Origin: Pseudocitrobacter cyperus
Lineage (GTDB): Bacteria; Pseudomonadota; Gammaproteobacteria; Enterobacterales; Enterobacteriaceae
NCBI RefSeq assembly: GCF_039889165.1
Contig: NZ_JAYMYY010000005.1
Coordinates: 124,001-188,000 of the forward strand
Length of the DNA: 64,000 nt
Direction of reading: 5' to 3'
Shown here: positions 52,272 through 61,408 of the stretch, one piece after another
How positions within the stretch are numbered: the stretch's first letter is position 1
How the letters are laid out: every line of letters starts with the position of its first letter
Made by a program: the position numbers and the translations under genes
The notes under the pieces: model-generated
Databases searched by the model: none
What the model saw: the letters and a program-made list of their open reading frames with translations, nothing else
What the model was told of the DNA's origin: nothing

Positions 52272-53044
52272 GCTTTTTTCTCCCTGGAATGTTCAGCGTG
52301 GTCGTCGGGCAGACGGGTAATGCGCGCCTGACGAGCCAGATCTTCATCAAAACGTTTTATGGTGGTGTGGACGAAACCTAAATGGGCCATCATCGCCTGG
52401 CGCGCGCCTTCGGCGTCACCGGCCACAATGGCGTCAAGAATGGCCTGATGCTGTTCGGTCAGGCGGGCAAAGACCGGCGGTACCAGATACATACGCTGGC
52501 GGCTCTGCTTAACGGAGGATTGCAGTAAATCGAAGAAGCCGCGCATGGTTTGCAGCAGTACGACGTTATGTGAGGCTTCAGCGATCGCCAGATGGAAACG
52601 CACGTCAGCCTGGGAGGCGAGATCCGGGTCTTCGCTGAGCGTCGCTTCAAAGCAGAGGGCTATCTTCTCTTTGTCGGCATCCGTCGCGCGCATGGCGGCG
52701 TGCCAGGCGGTGCTGGCTTCAATGGCATGGCGCGCTTCCAGAATATCGAAGCTGTAATCCGGGTCATCGGCCAGCAGCGTTTTCAGCGGCTGAACGATGT
52801 TTTGCTCTGACCACGCTTCATGTGGCCAGCGCACAAACGTGCCGCCGCCGCGACGGCTGAGCAGCACGCCTTCACTGACAAGCGTAGCCAGCGCCTCGCG
52901 CAGGGAATTGCGCGATACACCCAGTTGGGCTGCAAGCTGGCGTTCGGCGGGCAACTTCATGCCCGCTTCGAGTTGTTGTTCTTCAATCAGCGCCCGCACG
53001 CGAGAGGCAATCTCGTCGGACAGGCGTCTGGGCATCACTATCAT
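52268..53044 (-). CDS. lldR: Lactate-responsive GntR-family regulator LldR
   Basis: Represses and, with L-lactate, activates the lldPRD operon. The 258-residue FadR-type GntR protein has an N-terminal winged helix (QLGVSRNSLREALATLVSEG, with RRGGGTFV as the wing) and a C-terminal ligand-binding helical domain. It overlaps lldP and lldD by 4 bases each. Two probable operators lie upstream of lldP at 54773-54783 and 54899-54909. Confidence 0.96.
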   Translation of the reverse strand: MIVMPRRLSDEIASRVRALIEEQQLEAGMKLPAERQLAAQLGVSRNSLREALATLVSEGVLLSRRGGGTFVRWPHEAWSEQNIVQPLKTLLADDPDYSFDILEARHAIEASTAWHAAMRATDADKEKIALCFEATLSEDPDLASQADVRFHLAIAEASHNVVLLQTMRGFFDLLQSSVKQSRQRMYLVPPVFARLTEQHQAILDAIVAGDAEGARQAMMAHLGFVHTTIKRFDEDLARQARITRLPDDHAEHSREKKA

Positions 53045-54696
53045 GGGATCATCCAGGTTAAGACATAGGCCTGAAGCGTGGTGATGACGCCCACCATGCA
53101 GGTGAAAATCAGGCTGTGTTTCACGGTAAAGCGGAACAGATCCGACTCTTTGCCCACCAGACCTACCGCCGCACAGGCGATGGCAATGGACTGCGGCGAA
53201 ATCATCTTCCCGGTGACGCCGCCGGTGGTGTTGGCGGCCACCAACAGCACGTCAGAGACGCCAATCTGCTGCGCGGCGGTAGCCTGCAATGCGGCAAACA
53301 GGGCGTTTGATGAAGTATCGGAACCGGTCAGGAATACGCCCAGCCAGCCGAGGAACGGCGAGAAGAAGGTAAACGCATGCCCCGTATGGGCTAACGCCAG
53401 CGCCAGCGTTGAAGAGAGGCCGGAGTAGTTCGAGATAAAGGCGAACGCCAGTACCATGCCGATGGAGTAAATCGGCAGCGCCAGTTCTTTCAGCGTGGTA
53501 CCGAAGGTGCTGATGGCATCTTTCGGTTTCATGCGCAGCCAGACGATAGAGAGCAGGGCGGCAAACAGAATCGCCGTACCCGTCGCGGAGAGCCAGTCAA
53601 ACTTATACACCGCTGCATAAGCCGTGGCTTCGCTCACAACAGGCGGCATACGGGCGACCAGCTTGTCGAGATACGGAACCGGAATATTAATCACGAACTC
53701 ATACATCGCCCCGCCCGGCGCGAACAACGCTTTGAACGGCGGGATGCTCCACAGCGTAACGGTGGCGGTCAGGAACAGGAACGGCGACCAGGCGCGAACG
53801 ATTTGCCCGGCAGTGTAGTGGGTACGCGCCAGTGTCTGATCGACCTGCGATGCGCCCATATCGCCAAAGCGGAAGATACGTACCGGCTGCCAGCGTTTCA
53901 GGAACAGGGTCAAACAGACCAGCGAAACCAGTGAAGAGATAATGTCCGGCAGTTCCGGGCCAATAAAGTTAGAACTCAGGTACTGGGCAATGGCGAATGA
54001 ACCGCCCGCCACCATTACCGCAGGCCACGTCTCTTTGATTCCGCGCCAGCCGTCCATAATCGCCATGATCCAGAACAGCACGATAATGGTCAGGAATGGC
54101 AACTGGCGGCCTACCATCTGGCCGATTTCGAAGCTATCCAACCCAGTCACCTGCCCGGCAACCAGAATCGGAATACCCATCGCGCCAAAGGCGACTGGTG
54201 CGGTGTTCACAATCAGGCATAGCCCGGCGGCATACAGCGGATTAAAGCCTAAACCGACCAGCAGCGCAGCGGTAATTGCCACGGGCGCGCCGAATCCCGC
54301 CGCCCCTTCCAGGAATGCCCCGAAGGAGAAGCCGACGATCAGCATCTGCAGGCGCTGGTCGGGCGTAATCGACAGTATTGATGATCGGATGATGTCGAAC
54401 TGCCCGGTTTTCACTGAAATTTTGTAGACAAAGACGGCGGCGATGATGATCCAGGCAATCGGCCACAGGCCGTAGAAAAAGCCATACACCACGGAGGCCA
54501 GGGCGTTATCCACCGGCATTTTGTAGAACAGCAGGGCGACGGCCAGCGCGATAGCGACCGTCCAGCTTGCGGCGATGTACCCTTTCAGCTTGAGCTTAAT
54601 CAGCGCGAAGAAGAAAAAGAGTATCGGTAGCGATGCGATCAGGCTGGAAAGCCAGATGTTACCAGCAGGATCGTAGTTTTGTTGCCAGAGGCTCAT
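53041..54696 (-). CDS. lldP: L-lactate permease
   Basis: Inner-membrane transporter for L-lactate, D-lactate and glycolate, proton-coupled. The 551 residues, with 12 or more hydrophobic segments, equal E. coli LldP (LctP family). Conserved stretches include GFSFGAFLEGAAGFGAPVAI and the C-terminal FLTGSDTSSNALFAALQ and ANTTGGVTGKMISPQSIAIA. First gene of lldPRD; it encodes uptake ahead of regulator and enzyme. Confidence 0.98.
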   Translation of the reverse strand: MSLWQQNYDPAGNIWLSSLIASLPILFFFFALIKLKLKGYIAASWTVAIALAVALLFYKMPVDNALASVVYGFFYGLWPIAWIIIAAVFVYKISVKTGQFDIIRSSILSITPDQRLQMLIVGFSFGAFLEGAAGFGAPVAITAALLVGLGFNPLYAAGLCLIVNTAPVAFGAMGIPILVAGQVTGLDSFEIGQMVGRQLPFLTIIVLFWIMAIMDGWRGIKETWPAVMVAGGSFAIAQYLSSNFIGPELPDIISSLVSLVCLTLFLKRWQPVRIFRFGDMGASQVDQTLARTHYTAGQIVRAWSPFLFLTATVTLWSIPPFKALFAPGGAMYEFVINIPVPYLDKLVARMPPVVSEATAYAAVYKFDWLSATGTAILFAALLSIVWLRMKPKDAISTFGTTLKELALPIYSIGMVLAFAFISNYSGLSSTLALALAHTGHAFTFFSPFLGWLGVFLTGSDTSSNALFAALQATAAQQIGVSDVLLVAANTTGGVTGKMISPQSIAIACAAVGLVGKESDLFRFTVKHSLIFTCMVGVITTLQAYVLTWMIP

Positions 54697-54772
54697 TGTG
54701 CAGGTCTCCTGGGGGCCATCCGCATAATGTGCCGAGTCTGTGCTCGATTCATTGTCACAATATACGTAAAAG

Positions 54773-54783
54773 TGGCCCTGCCA
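54773..54783. promoter_or_regulatory. LldR operator, promoter-proximal
   Basis: TGGCCCTGCCA, an imperfect palindrome, is the complement-type match of the site at 54899-54909 (TGGTAGGGCCA). It lies 77 bases upstream of the lldP start. In E. coli the equivalent operator O2 lies just inside the transcript. Confidence 0.7.
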
Positions 54784-54898
54784 ATATTGTATTGTAGGGA
54801 TAATGACAATGAATGGTTAATCAAATGTTGCGGAATGGCAACGTCTGGCTGGAGGCTTTTTGATGAAGTGTGAACCTGTGGTCGGAATTATGTTGAAG

Positions 54899-54909
54899 TG
54901 GTAGGGCCA
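54899..54909. promoter_or_regulatory. LldR operator, distal
   Basis: TGGTAGGGCCA is centred 126 bases from the proximal operator. As I recall, E. coli O1 and O2 lie at about -105 and +22, a spacing of about 127 bases, so a repression loop is likely preserved. The site sits only 5 bases from the hairpin that ends sadA. Confidence 0.7.
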
Positions 54910-54914
54910 AATGA

Positions 54915-54939
54915 CAGGAAGGGGCATTGCCCCTTCCTG
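54915..54939 (-). terminator. Hairpin downstream of sadA
   Basis: A perfect 11-bp stem, CAGGAAGGGGC / GCCCCTTCCTG, with loop ATT begins 20 bases after the sadA stop. On the minus strand only TCATTTGG follows, so termination may be incomplete and sadA transcripts could run into lldPRD. Confidence 0.65.
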
Positions 54940-54959
54940 ATGTAACAACTATACAACCA

Positions 54960-57900
54960 TTACCACTGGATGCCCGCGCCTATAGCCGCAGAGTAATCTC
55001 CCTGGCTATTGGTGCTGCCCTGCAGTTTGTAGACCCAGCTACCGCTGGCGCTGACCATCGACACCCCTAACGCCACGGCGGATTCGCCGTTATAGGTACC
55101 GCCGCCAATCGACGCCATGCTGGCGCCTGGTGCGTAAGCCTGCGGCAAACCGGTCATCGCCATTGCGGAGGCGATACCGCCGCTCAGCTTGCTTTCGGTT
55201 TTAGAGAGTTTATGGTCCATTTCCACCATGCGCTGATCGGTGTACTGCTTCGTTTCCTGAATGTTTTGCTTCAGTTGCGCATAGTTAACGGCATCATTGT
55301 CGTTCACCGCCGCAGAGACATTGCTGATGCGGGTGGTGCCGCCTTTGCCATCACCCAGGTTAAGGGTGCTGTAGTTGATGGTGCCATCCGCATTGGTTTC
55401 ATAACGCAGGCTGCCTGCGGTGGAAGATTTCAACTGCGCGACGTTAACGGCATCGGTGTCGTTTTTACCGGCGGCGACGTTGGTAATACGGCGCTGGTTG
55501 GTGGAAGAGCCCACAGAGATCGTATTCTCTTCATCCGCCACGGAACCGGTGCCCAGTGCGACGCTGTTGTCAGCGGCGGCGATGGTGCCGGAGCCAATGG
55601 CAACGCTATCCGTACCCTGTGCGTTAGCATCAGCGCCCGTGGTGTTGGTCTTGAAGTATTTGGTGCTACCGGTCGACACGATATCGCCAATACCATTTTC
55701 GATGTTGGTGACACGGGTATCGAGGTTACTCACCTGATTGTTCAGGTTATCGATACTTTGGGTGTTTTGCGTCACGCGCGAGTCAGTGACTTTCAACTGG
55801 GCGACGTTAACCGCGTCCGTATCCTGCGAACCTGCCGCCACGTTGGTTATCTGACGTTGGCCATCCGCGCTGCCGACGGAAAATTCACCGACGGAGTTTT
55901 GCGGAGCATCCATATTGTATGCGGTATAGTTGCTCTGCGCGCCAACGGTGGTCTGCGAACCGCTACCTATAGCGATACTGTCAGCGTGATTCACCTGCGC
56001 CCGGCTGCCGATGGCGATACCGTTGATTGCGTCCTGCACCACGAGGGTGTTGTAGCCGATACCAATCCCTGCATTACCATTGACTACCGTTTTTGCCCCC
56101 ATCGCCATCGCGTCGGTGCCCACGGCCAGAGCGTCTTCTTCCGTTGAGTTGGCGTGAAAATACTTGGTCGGTGTGGTCGCCACCGCGCCAATCGCGTTCT
56201 GCAACTGACGCACGGTGACAACATCGTGCGCTTCGCTACCATCGGCGACGTTGATGATCTGACGATAGCTTTGACCATCGGTACCCACAGACAGTGCGCC
56301 GAGCAGTTCACCGTCGGTGGTGTCGTAGCCAATGACGACGCCGTTTTCGCTGATGCTGGTATTGCGTGAGCCTTTAACAATCACACGATTTGAGGTGGAA
56401 CCGCTGCCTAATGCGACACCGCCCTCGATGGTGCTGCTGCTGTCCATCCCCATTGCCAGGCTGTTATCAGCGGAGGCAACCGCGTTGTAACCTACCGCAG
56501 TAGCGCCGTTGCCTGATGCGCTCGCATCATGGAACTTCAGCCCGGTATCGTTGGTGCGGATGTAGTTCACACCTGCACCGTTCTCTTCGATATAGGTAGC
56601 GCTGGTATCGCCGGTGATCTGGGTGATCATATTTGTGGTGGCATTCAGCGCATCGGACACGCTGTTGTACTCGGTGTTGTCGATGGTGAAGGTCGGCGCG
56701 CTGACGTGGCCGTCAGCATCAATGGTCGAACCGCCGCCCAGTGCTTCCGCAATAGAGCTGCTGATGCCATAGAGTTGCCCGCCGTTAACCGCGTCGGTGC
56801 TGGTGTCGGCAATGGTTCCTGCTGCGACGTTGGTGATCTTGCTGTCGATGCCGTTGTGGCTGGCGCTAAAGGCATTAGCGTTGCTGTCCCACAGCAGGGC
56901 GTCGTCCAGGGTGGCGTCGATCGCGCTCAGCGCATCACCCACGTTGTCGTAATCGCTGTTGGCGATGGAATAGCTTGGCGCAGTGATAGAACCGTCCGCA
57001 TTGACACTGGCGCCGCCACCCAGCGCGTCGGCAACAGAATCGCTGACGCCGTAGAGCTGACTGCCGTTGACGGCGTCGGTGCTGGTGTTGGAAACGGTGC
57101 CCGCCGCGACATTGATGATTTTACTGGTGGTGCTGGTGCCGTGCGCGGCGTTGAAGGCTCCGTTAATCGTATCCCATTGCAGAGAATCGACCGCAGATAC
57201 GGTGCTCAGAGTGGTATCAAGCGCGGTGAGCGCGTCACTCAGGCTGTTGTAGTCGTTATTAGCGATAGTGTATGTTGGCGCGCTGATGGTGCCGTCGGTA
57301 TTCACTGCCGCCCCGCCACCGATAATATCGGCAACGGAATCGCTCAGGCCGTAGAGCTGGCTGCCGTTAATGGCGTCGGTGCTCTTGTCGGAAACGGTGC
57401 CCGCCGCGACATTGATGATTTTACTGGTGGTGCTGGTACCGTGCGCGGCGCTGAAGGCGCTTTTGCTGGCATCCCACAGCAGGGCGTCATCCATGGAGGC
57501 GTCCAGCGCGGTGATGACATCACCCATGCTGTCATAGGTGTTATTGTTGAAAGAGTAAGTAGGGCCAGTGACAGAGCCATCGGCATTGACCGTGGAGCCG
57601 CCGCCCAGCGCGTCGGCAACAGAGTCGCTTACGCCGTAAAGCTGGCTGCCGTTGATGGCATCGGTGCTGGTGTCGGAAACGGTGCCCGCTGCGACATTGA
57701 TGATTTTGCTGGTGGTGCTGGTGCCATGCGCGGCGCTGAAGGCGCTTTTGCTGGCATCCCACAGCAGGGCGTCATCCATGGAGGCGTCCAGCGCGGTGAT
57801 GACATCACCCATGCTGTCATAGGTGTTATTGTTGAAAGAGTAAGTAGGGCCAGTGACAGAGCCATCGGCATTCACCGTGGAGCCGCCGCCCAGCGCATCG

Positions 57901-59474
57901 GCAACGGAATCGCTCAGGCCGTAAAGCTGGCTGCCGTTAATGGCGTCGGTGCTGGTGTCGGAAACGGTGCCCGCCGCGACATTAATGATTTTGCTGGTGG
58001 TGCTGGTACCGTGCGCGGCGCTGAAGGCGCTTTTGCTGGCGTCCCACAGCAGGGCGTCATCGAATGATGCATCCAGCGCAGTGATCGCGTCACCCATGTT
58101 GGTGTAGTCGGTATTGTTGACGGTGTAAGTCGGGCCAGTAATCGAGCCATCGGTATTTACCGTGGAGCCACCGCCCAGCGCGTCGGCAACGGAGTCGCTT
58201 ACGCCGTAAAGTTGACTGCCGTTAATGGCGTCGGTGCTCTTGTCGGAAACGGTGCCCGCCGCGACATTAATGATTTTGCTGGTGGTGCTGGCACCGTGCG
58301 CGGCGCTAAAAGCGTTTTTGCTGGCATCCCACAGCAGGGCGTCATCGAATGATGCATCCAGCGCGGAGATCGCGTCACCCATGTTGGTGTAGTCGGTATT
58401 GTTGACGGAGTAAGTCGGGCCGGTGATAGAGCCATCGGCATTCACTGTCGAGCCGCCGCCCAGCGCATCGGCAACAGAATCACTTACGCCGTAGAGTTGA
58501 CTGCCGTTAATGGCATCGGTGCTGGCGCTGGAAACTGTTCCTGCTTTTACATTGGTGATTTTGCTGGTGGCATCGGTGCCGTGCGCGGCGCTGAAGGCGT
58601 CGGTGTCCCATTGCAGGGTGTTGTTATCGAGCCCGGTCAGGGCTGCGCCCACATTGTTAAAATTACCGCTTTTCAGTCGGTAAGTGGGGGCGTTAACGGT
58701 ACCGTCACGGTTGACTGTCGCACCACCGCCCAGTCGGTCTGTGACTGATTTGCTAATAGCATACAGTTGTGAACCATTGATGGCGTCGGTGCTATCGGTC
58801 GAGATATCACCAGCAGCCATATTGACGACTTTTCGCTGTAATGTACTGCTACCGACTGAAACTGTGTTGTCTCTCTCTGCAACTGACCCGGCACCAAGGG
58901 CGACAGAGTTATTGCCCGATACGATGGTTTGATTACCGATGGCGATACCGGCATCGCCCACAACAGAACTATTCGACCCCATTGCAATGCTATTCTCAGC
59001 ATTAGCTGCCGCACCCCGACCCAGCGCAAGGGAATAGTCCCCGGAACTTTCGGCACCGCTGCCGATTGCGATAGTCCGGTTACCTGTCGCTTTCGACAGT
59101 TGTCCTAAAGCCACCGATCTTACTCCGGTCGCCTGGGTCTTATAACCTAATGCCGTCGCTCCCTCAGCAGCGTAACTGTTCGTTCCTATTGCAACACCAG
59201 CGGTCTGCCCTTCTGTTACCAATGTCGATGCTACAGCTCCTTTACCAATGGCAATCCAGTCATCCGTGGCTGGCGTTGCTTCAGCACTTGTCCCACCATC
59301 AAGGCCAACAGAGGCATATACTCCTGCTGATGAGAGTAACCCACTGGTTACCACTAATGCAGAAATGAGGAGTTTGCTGCGCCCCGATTTTTTGCCACGG
59401 CTTTTCGCGGTTTCGCTGGCGACCGTGACATTGCCGGTAGCCGGGTTCCGGATAACTTTAAAAATTTTATTCAT
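54960..59474 (-). CDS. sadA: SadA/UpaG-type trimeric autotransporter adhesin
   Basis: Very large surface adhesin (1504 residues; Salmonella SadA is 1461). It has an extended signal peptide (ESPR: MNKIFKVIRNPATGNVTVAS, cleavage near residue 54) and a YadA-like head of ~14-residue repeats such as IAIGSGAESSGDYSLALGRG (about 70-210). Then come repeated neck and stalk modules (TDAINGSQLYGVSDSV), more head repeats, a coiled coil (QNTQSIDNLNNQVSNLDTRV) and the C-terminal YadA membrane anchor (from about 1430, ending in Trp). Seven or so stalk modules occur; four are in-phase 285-bp copies. Trimeric beta-barrel anchors insert with BAM. SadA family members bind cells, matrix or abiotic surfaces. It follows sadB. 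Confidence 0.95.
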   Translation of the reverse strand: MNKIFKVIRNPATGNVTVASETAKSRGKKSGRSKLLISALVVTSGLLSSAGVYASVGLDGGTSAEATPATDDWIAIGKGAVASTLVTEGQTAGVAIGTNSYAAEGATALGYKTQATGVRSVALGQLSKATGNRTIAIGSGAESSGDYSLALGRGAAANAENSIAMGSNSSVVGDAGIAIGNQTIVSGNNSVALGAGSVAERDNTVSVGSSTLQRKVVNMAAGDISTDSTDAINGSQLYAISKSVTDRLGGGATVNRDGTVNAPTYRLKSGNFNNVGAALTGLDNNTLQWDTDAFSAAHGTDATSKITNVKAGTVSSASTDAINGSQLYGVSDSVADALGGGSTVNADGSITGPTYSVNNTDYTNMGDAISALDASFDDALLWDASKNAFSAAHGASTTSKIINVAAGTVSDKSTDAINGSQLYGVSDSVADALGGGSTVNTDGSITGPTYTVNNTDYTNMGDAITALDASFDDALLWDASKSAFSAAHGTSTTSKIINVAAGTVSDTSTDAINGSQLYGLSDSVADALGGGSTVNADGSVTGPTYSFNNNTYDSMGDVITALDASMDDALLWDASKSAFSAAHGTSTTSKIINVAAGTVSDTSTDAINGSQLYGVSDSVADALGGGSTVNADGSVTGPTYSFNNNTYDSMGDVITALDASMDDALLWDASKSAFSAAHGTSTTSKIINVAAGTVSDKSTDAINGSQLYGLSDSVADIIGGGAAVNTDGTISAPTYTIANNDYNSLSDALTALDTTLSTVSAVDSLQWDTINGAFNAAHGTSTTSKIINVAAGTVSNTSTDAVNGSQLYGVSDSVADALGGGASVNADGSITAPSYSIANSDYDNVGDALSAIDATLDDALLWDSNANAFSASHNGIDSKITNVAAGTIADTSTDAVNGGQLYGISSSIAEALGGGSTIDADGHVSAPTFTIDNTEYNSVSDALNATTNMITQITGDTSATYIEENGAGVNYIRTNDTGLKFHDASASGNGATAVGYNAVASADNSLAMGMDSSSTIEGGVALGSGSTSNRVIVKGSRNTSISENGVVIGYDTTDGELLGALSVGTDGQSYRQIINVADGSEAHDVVTVRQLQNAIGAVATTPTKYFHANSTEEDALAVGTDAMAMGAKTVVNGNAGIGIGYNTLVVQDAINGIAIGSRAQVNHADSIAIGSGSQTTVGAQSNYTAYNMDAPQNSVGEFSVGSADGQRQITNVAAGSQDTDAVNVAQLKVTDSRVTQNTQSIDNLNNQVSNLDTRVTNIENGIGDIVSTGSTKYFKTNTTGADANAQGTDSVAIGSGTIAAADNSVALGTGSVADEENTISVGSSTNQRRITNVAAGKNDTDAVNVAQLKSSTAGSLRYETNADGTINYSTLNLGDGKGGTTRISNVSAAVNDNDAVNYAQLKQNIQETKQYTDQRMVEMDHKLSKTESKLSGGIASAMAMTGLPQAYAPGASMASIGGGTYNGESAVALGVSMVSASGSWVYKLQGSTNSQGDYSAAIGAGIQW
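57461..58600 (-). repeat. Four tandem 285-bp repeats inside sadA
   Basis: The block TTTTGCTGGC starts at 57461, 57746, 58031 and 58316, exactly 285 bases (95 codons) apart. The first two copies are identical over their first 127 bases and nearly so after that. Each unit encodes one neck plus stalk module. The exact multiple of three keeps the frame when copies are gained or lost. Confidence 0.93.
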
Positions 59475-59517
59475 TATAAATTTTCTCTATTCCTTGATGT
59501 GGAGTGATCGCCAAATA

Positions 59518-60171
59518 TTACTTTTTGGCTTTTTTCTGTTGGCCCGTCGCAGGTTGAAGTGTGTCGAACTGCAGGTTATCCATATTGATAGCCATCTTCA
59601 GATACTTCAGGTTATTTGGAGAAACCCCTTTTAACGTCAGATTAATGTCCTGCCACTGACCGGGTAATAATTTCAGTGATGAATCCATTGCTGTGCTGAA
59701 TAATAATTGCTGCCACTTCGCTAAGGCTTTCTGGTCAAGGGGTTTTTCATTGCCCCATGTCACATGGAAACCAATATTTGATACAGGAACGCTGAGCAGA
59801 TTAACCAGTGACATTTTGACGACGCTACCGTTATCTACGGGGTCTATGGCGGTCACCCGCGCCGCCAGGCCAACCGCGCCGTTATTTAAAATAAAGTATT
59901 TCGTTTGTTGCGGATTAAACTCGGTAAAGACAAAGGCTTCCTGTTGCTTTTTAAGATCGCCCACTACGCCGGCCAGGGCTTTTGTGCCATTGCTTAATGC
60001 GACAATCTGTTTTTCCAGTAGGTCGATTCGTGCCTTCTGCTGGGCCAGTTGTTGGGTTTGCTGCTGATTCAGGCTGTCGCTTGATTTTATACTTTCGATG
60101 TAATCGCAGCCCGCCAGAGGCAGTATTAATGACATTGCTAATAGGTTTATGTATTTATTATTACATGGCAT
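59518..60171 (-). CDS. sadB: Inner-membrane lipoprotein SadB
   Basis: Helper lipoprotein for SadA export. The 217-residue protein has a lipoprotein signal peptide with lipobox LAGC (Cys at residue 22). Asp follows the Cys (CD), the Lol-avoidance signal, so it should stay in the inner membrane. A coiled coil (LNQQQTQQLAQQKARIDLLE) follows, then a DUF3251-like domain. In Salmonella SadB forms a trimeric periplasmic complex needed for SadA surface display. It lies 43 bases upstream of sadA on the same strand (sadBA). Confidence 0.92.
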   Translation of the reverse strand: MPCNNKYINLLAMSLILPLAGCDYIESIKSSDSLNQQQTQQLAQQKARIDLLEKQIVALSNGTKALAGVVGDLKKQQEAFVFTEFNPQQTKYFILNNGAVGLAARVTAIDPVDNGSVVKMSLVNLLSVPVSNIGFHVTWGNEKPLDQKALAKWQQLLFSTAMDSSLKLLPGQWQDINLTLKGVSPNNLKYLKMAINMDNLQFDTLQPATGQQKKAKK

Positions 60172-60553
60172 ATAAGAACTTCCTTATTTATTTCCACGCT
60201 ATCCCTGGTGGTGCTATGGAATTTCCTTAAATGTGAGATTCGGGCTGGTTATATCGGTAATGAATTAACGATCATTCAGTTGGCAAGTAAGATATTTATA
60301 TTCATTTGCTAATTGAATGCATCAATGGTGTGTGAATGATGCGTTTCTATTTATGTCAAAAAGATATTATTTTGCGCGCGATTTTAATGGCTGGAAACAA
60401 TTTGTGTCAATAGGGAGGCTGGAATTGACGATAGAGAATAAATATTATGAATATAAATGGAATTAAATATTTTAAATAATGATGAATAATAAACAAGATA
60501 AATGGCATTCACCGACCTGAACGCCGGTAAATGCCGCAGAGAGGGGGCGAAGC
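60172..60553. other. AT-rich intergenic region upstream of sadB
   Basis: No gene is seen here. The stretch is strongly AT-rich, with many A/T runs, and must hold the sadBA promoter; the composition suggests H-NS silencing. At 60504-60535 the stem GGCATT / AATGCC (with an inner ACCG/CGGT) lies 19 bases past the yibL stop and, read on the minus strand, is followed by a T-rich tail, so it probably terminates yibL. Confidence 0.6.
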
Positions 60554-60916
60554 TTAGAACTCTACCTTTGAAAACCCGGTCATTACCTGCAAGCCCATTT
60601 CGCGACCCAGCGCGGTCATCGGGTGAACCACGATCAGCCCACGCACGCTTTTCTTCAGTTTGCCCATGTCGGCCTGCTCTTTTTTCGTAATCGCCCGCTG
60701 GAATGGCATTTTGGACAGCTTCTGCGCTTCTTTGCTCAGCTTTTGAGTATGAACTTCACGCAGACGTGCGATTTCGACTTCCAGCTTCGCTTTTTCGCTT
60801 TCCAGTTCAGCGTATTTATCGGCGTTTTCAACCAGCGACAGTTCAGCCTGCTGGTGATGAATGGCGTCCAGACGGTCGCTCAGGCGTTTGATTTCGTTTT
60901 TTTCGATTTCTTTCAT
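60554..60916 (-). CDS. yibL: YibL, ribosome-associated protein of unknown function
   Basis: A 120-residue, highly charged protein matching E. coli YibL from MKEIEKNEIKRLSDRLDAIH to MTGFSKVEF (DUF2810). A coiled coil is likely in the first 70 residues. E. coli YibL has been found with ribosomal particles; its role is unknown. An open frame to 60988 exists, but the ATG at 60916 agrees with homologs. It lies between sadB and yibT. Confidence 0.93.
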   Translation of the reverse strand: MKEIEKNEIKRLSDRLDAIHHQQAELSLVENADKYAELESEKAKLEVEIARLREVHTQKLSKEAQKLSKMPFQRAITKKEQADMGKLKKSVRGLIVVHPMTALGREMGLQVMTGFSKVEF

Positions 60917-61187
60917 TTGGCGTATATCTGATAAAAAATGACGTAATAGCGCATAGTATGCGCGACAGCGAGCATAATCGATAGTCAATTATATAAAAGA
61001 ATCGTATTAGTCGAGCCGTTATTGCGCTGCGTATTATTAGTAATTATATGAAATTATGGCGTTTTATGAAAAATGGTTAAGCAGATCTCTTTTTTGACAA
61101 GTGATGCGGAAAATCCGCACATTTTCCCCAAACGTATCGCCCTAAATTGTCCATTCTGAAGGCAGAAATCATGAGGAGGACGACGTT

Positions 61188-61403
61188 ATGGGCAAACTCG
61201 GCGAAAACGTACCACTTGTCATCGACAAAGCCGTAGATTTTATGGCGTCCAGTCAGGCGTTTATGGAATATCTGAAGAAATCGCCTCGCCTGAGTCATAT
61301 ACCGGAAGAGATCCCCGAAGAGAAAGCCGCGATGTTTCTGGAGCGATTAGAGTACTACCGCAATCTCTATCAACCGGTTGACAGCCAGGCGAAAGAAGTC
61401 TGA
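61188..61403 (+). CDS. yibT: Small protein YibT
   Basis: A 71-residue protein similar to E. coli YibT (69 residues): MGKLGENVPLVIDKAVDFMA at the N-terminus and LERLEYYRNLYQP near the end. AGGAGG about 10 bases upstream of the ATG is a strong ribosome site, supporting expression. No membrane segment or known domain is seen. The function is unknown. The 3' end is 5 bases from that of convergent mtlR. Confidence 0.9.
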   Translation: MGKLGENVPLVIDKAVDFMASSQAFMEYLKKSPRLSHIPEEIPEEKAAMFLERLEYYRNLYQPVDSQAKEV

Positions 61404-61408
61404 CGGCG

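Noticed and set aside
56529..58067. Long plus-strand open frame (512 codons) across sadA
   Set aside because: It is antisense to the repetitive sadA reading frame, has no ribosome site or homology and repeats with the same 285-base period. It is a composition artefact of the GC-rich repeat.
57461..58600. CRISPR-like or satellite array
   Set aside because: The regular 285-base units are in frame inside sadA and encode stalk modules; there are no spacers or cas genes.
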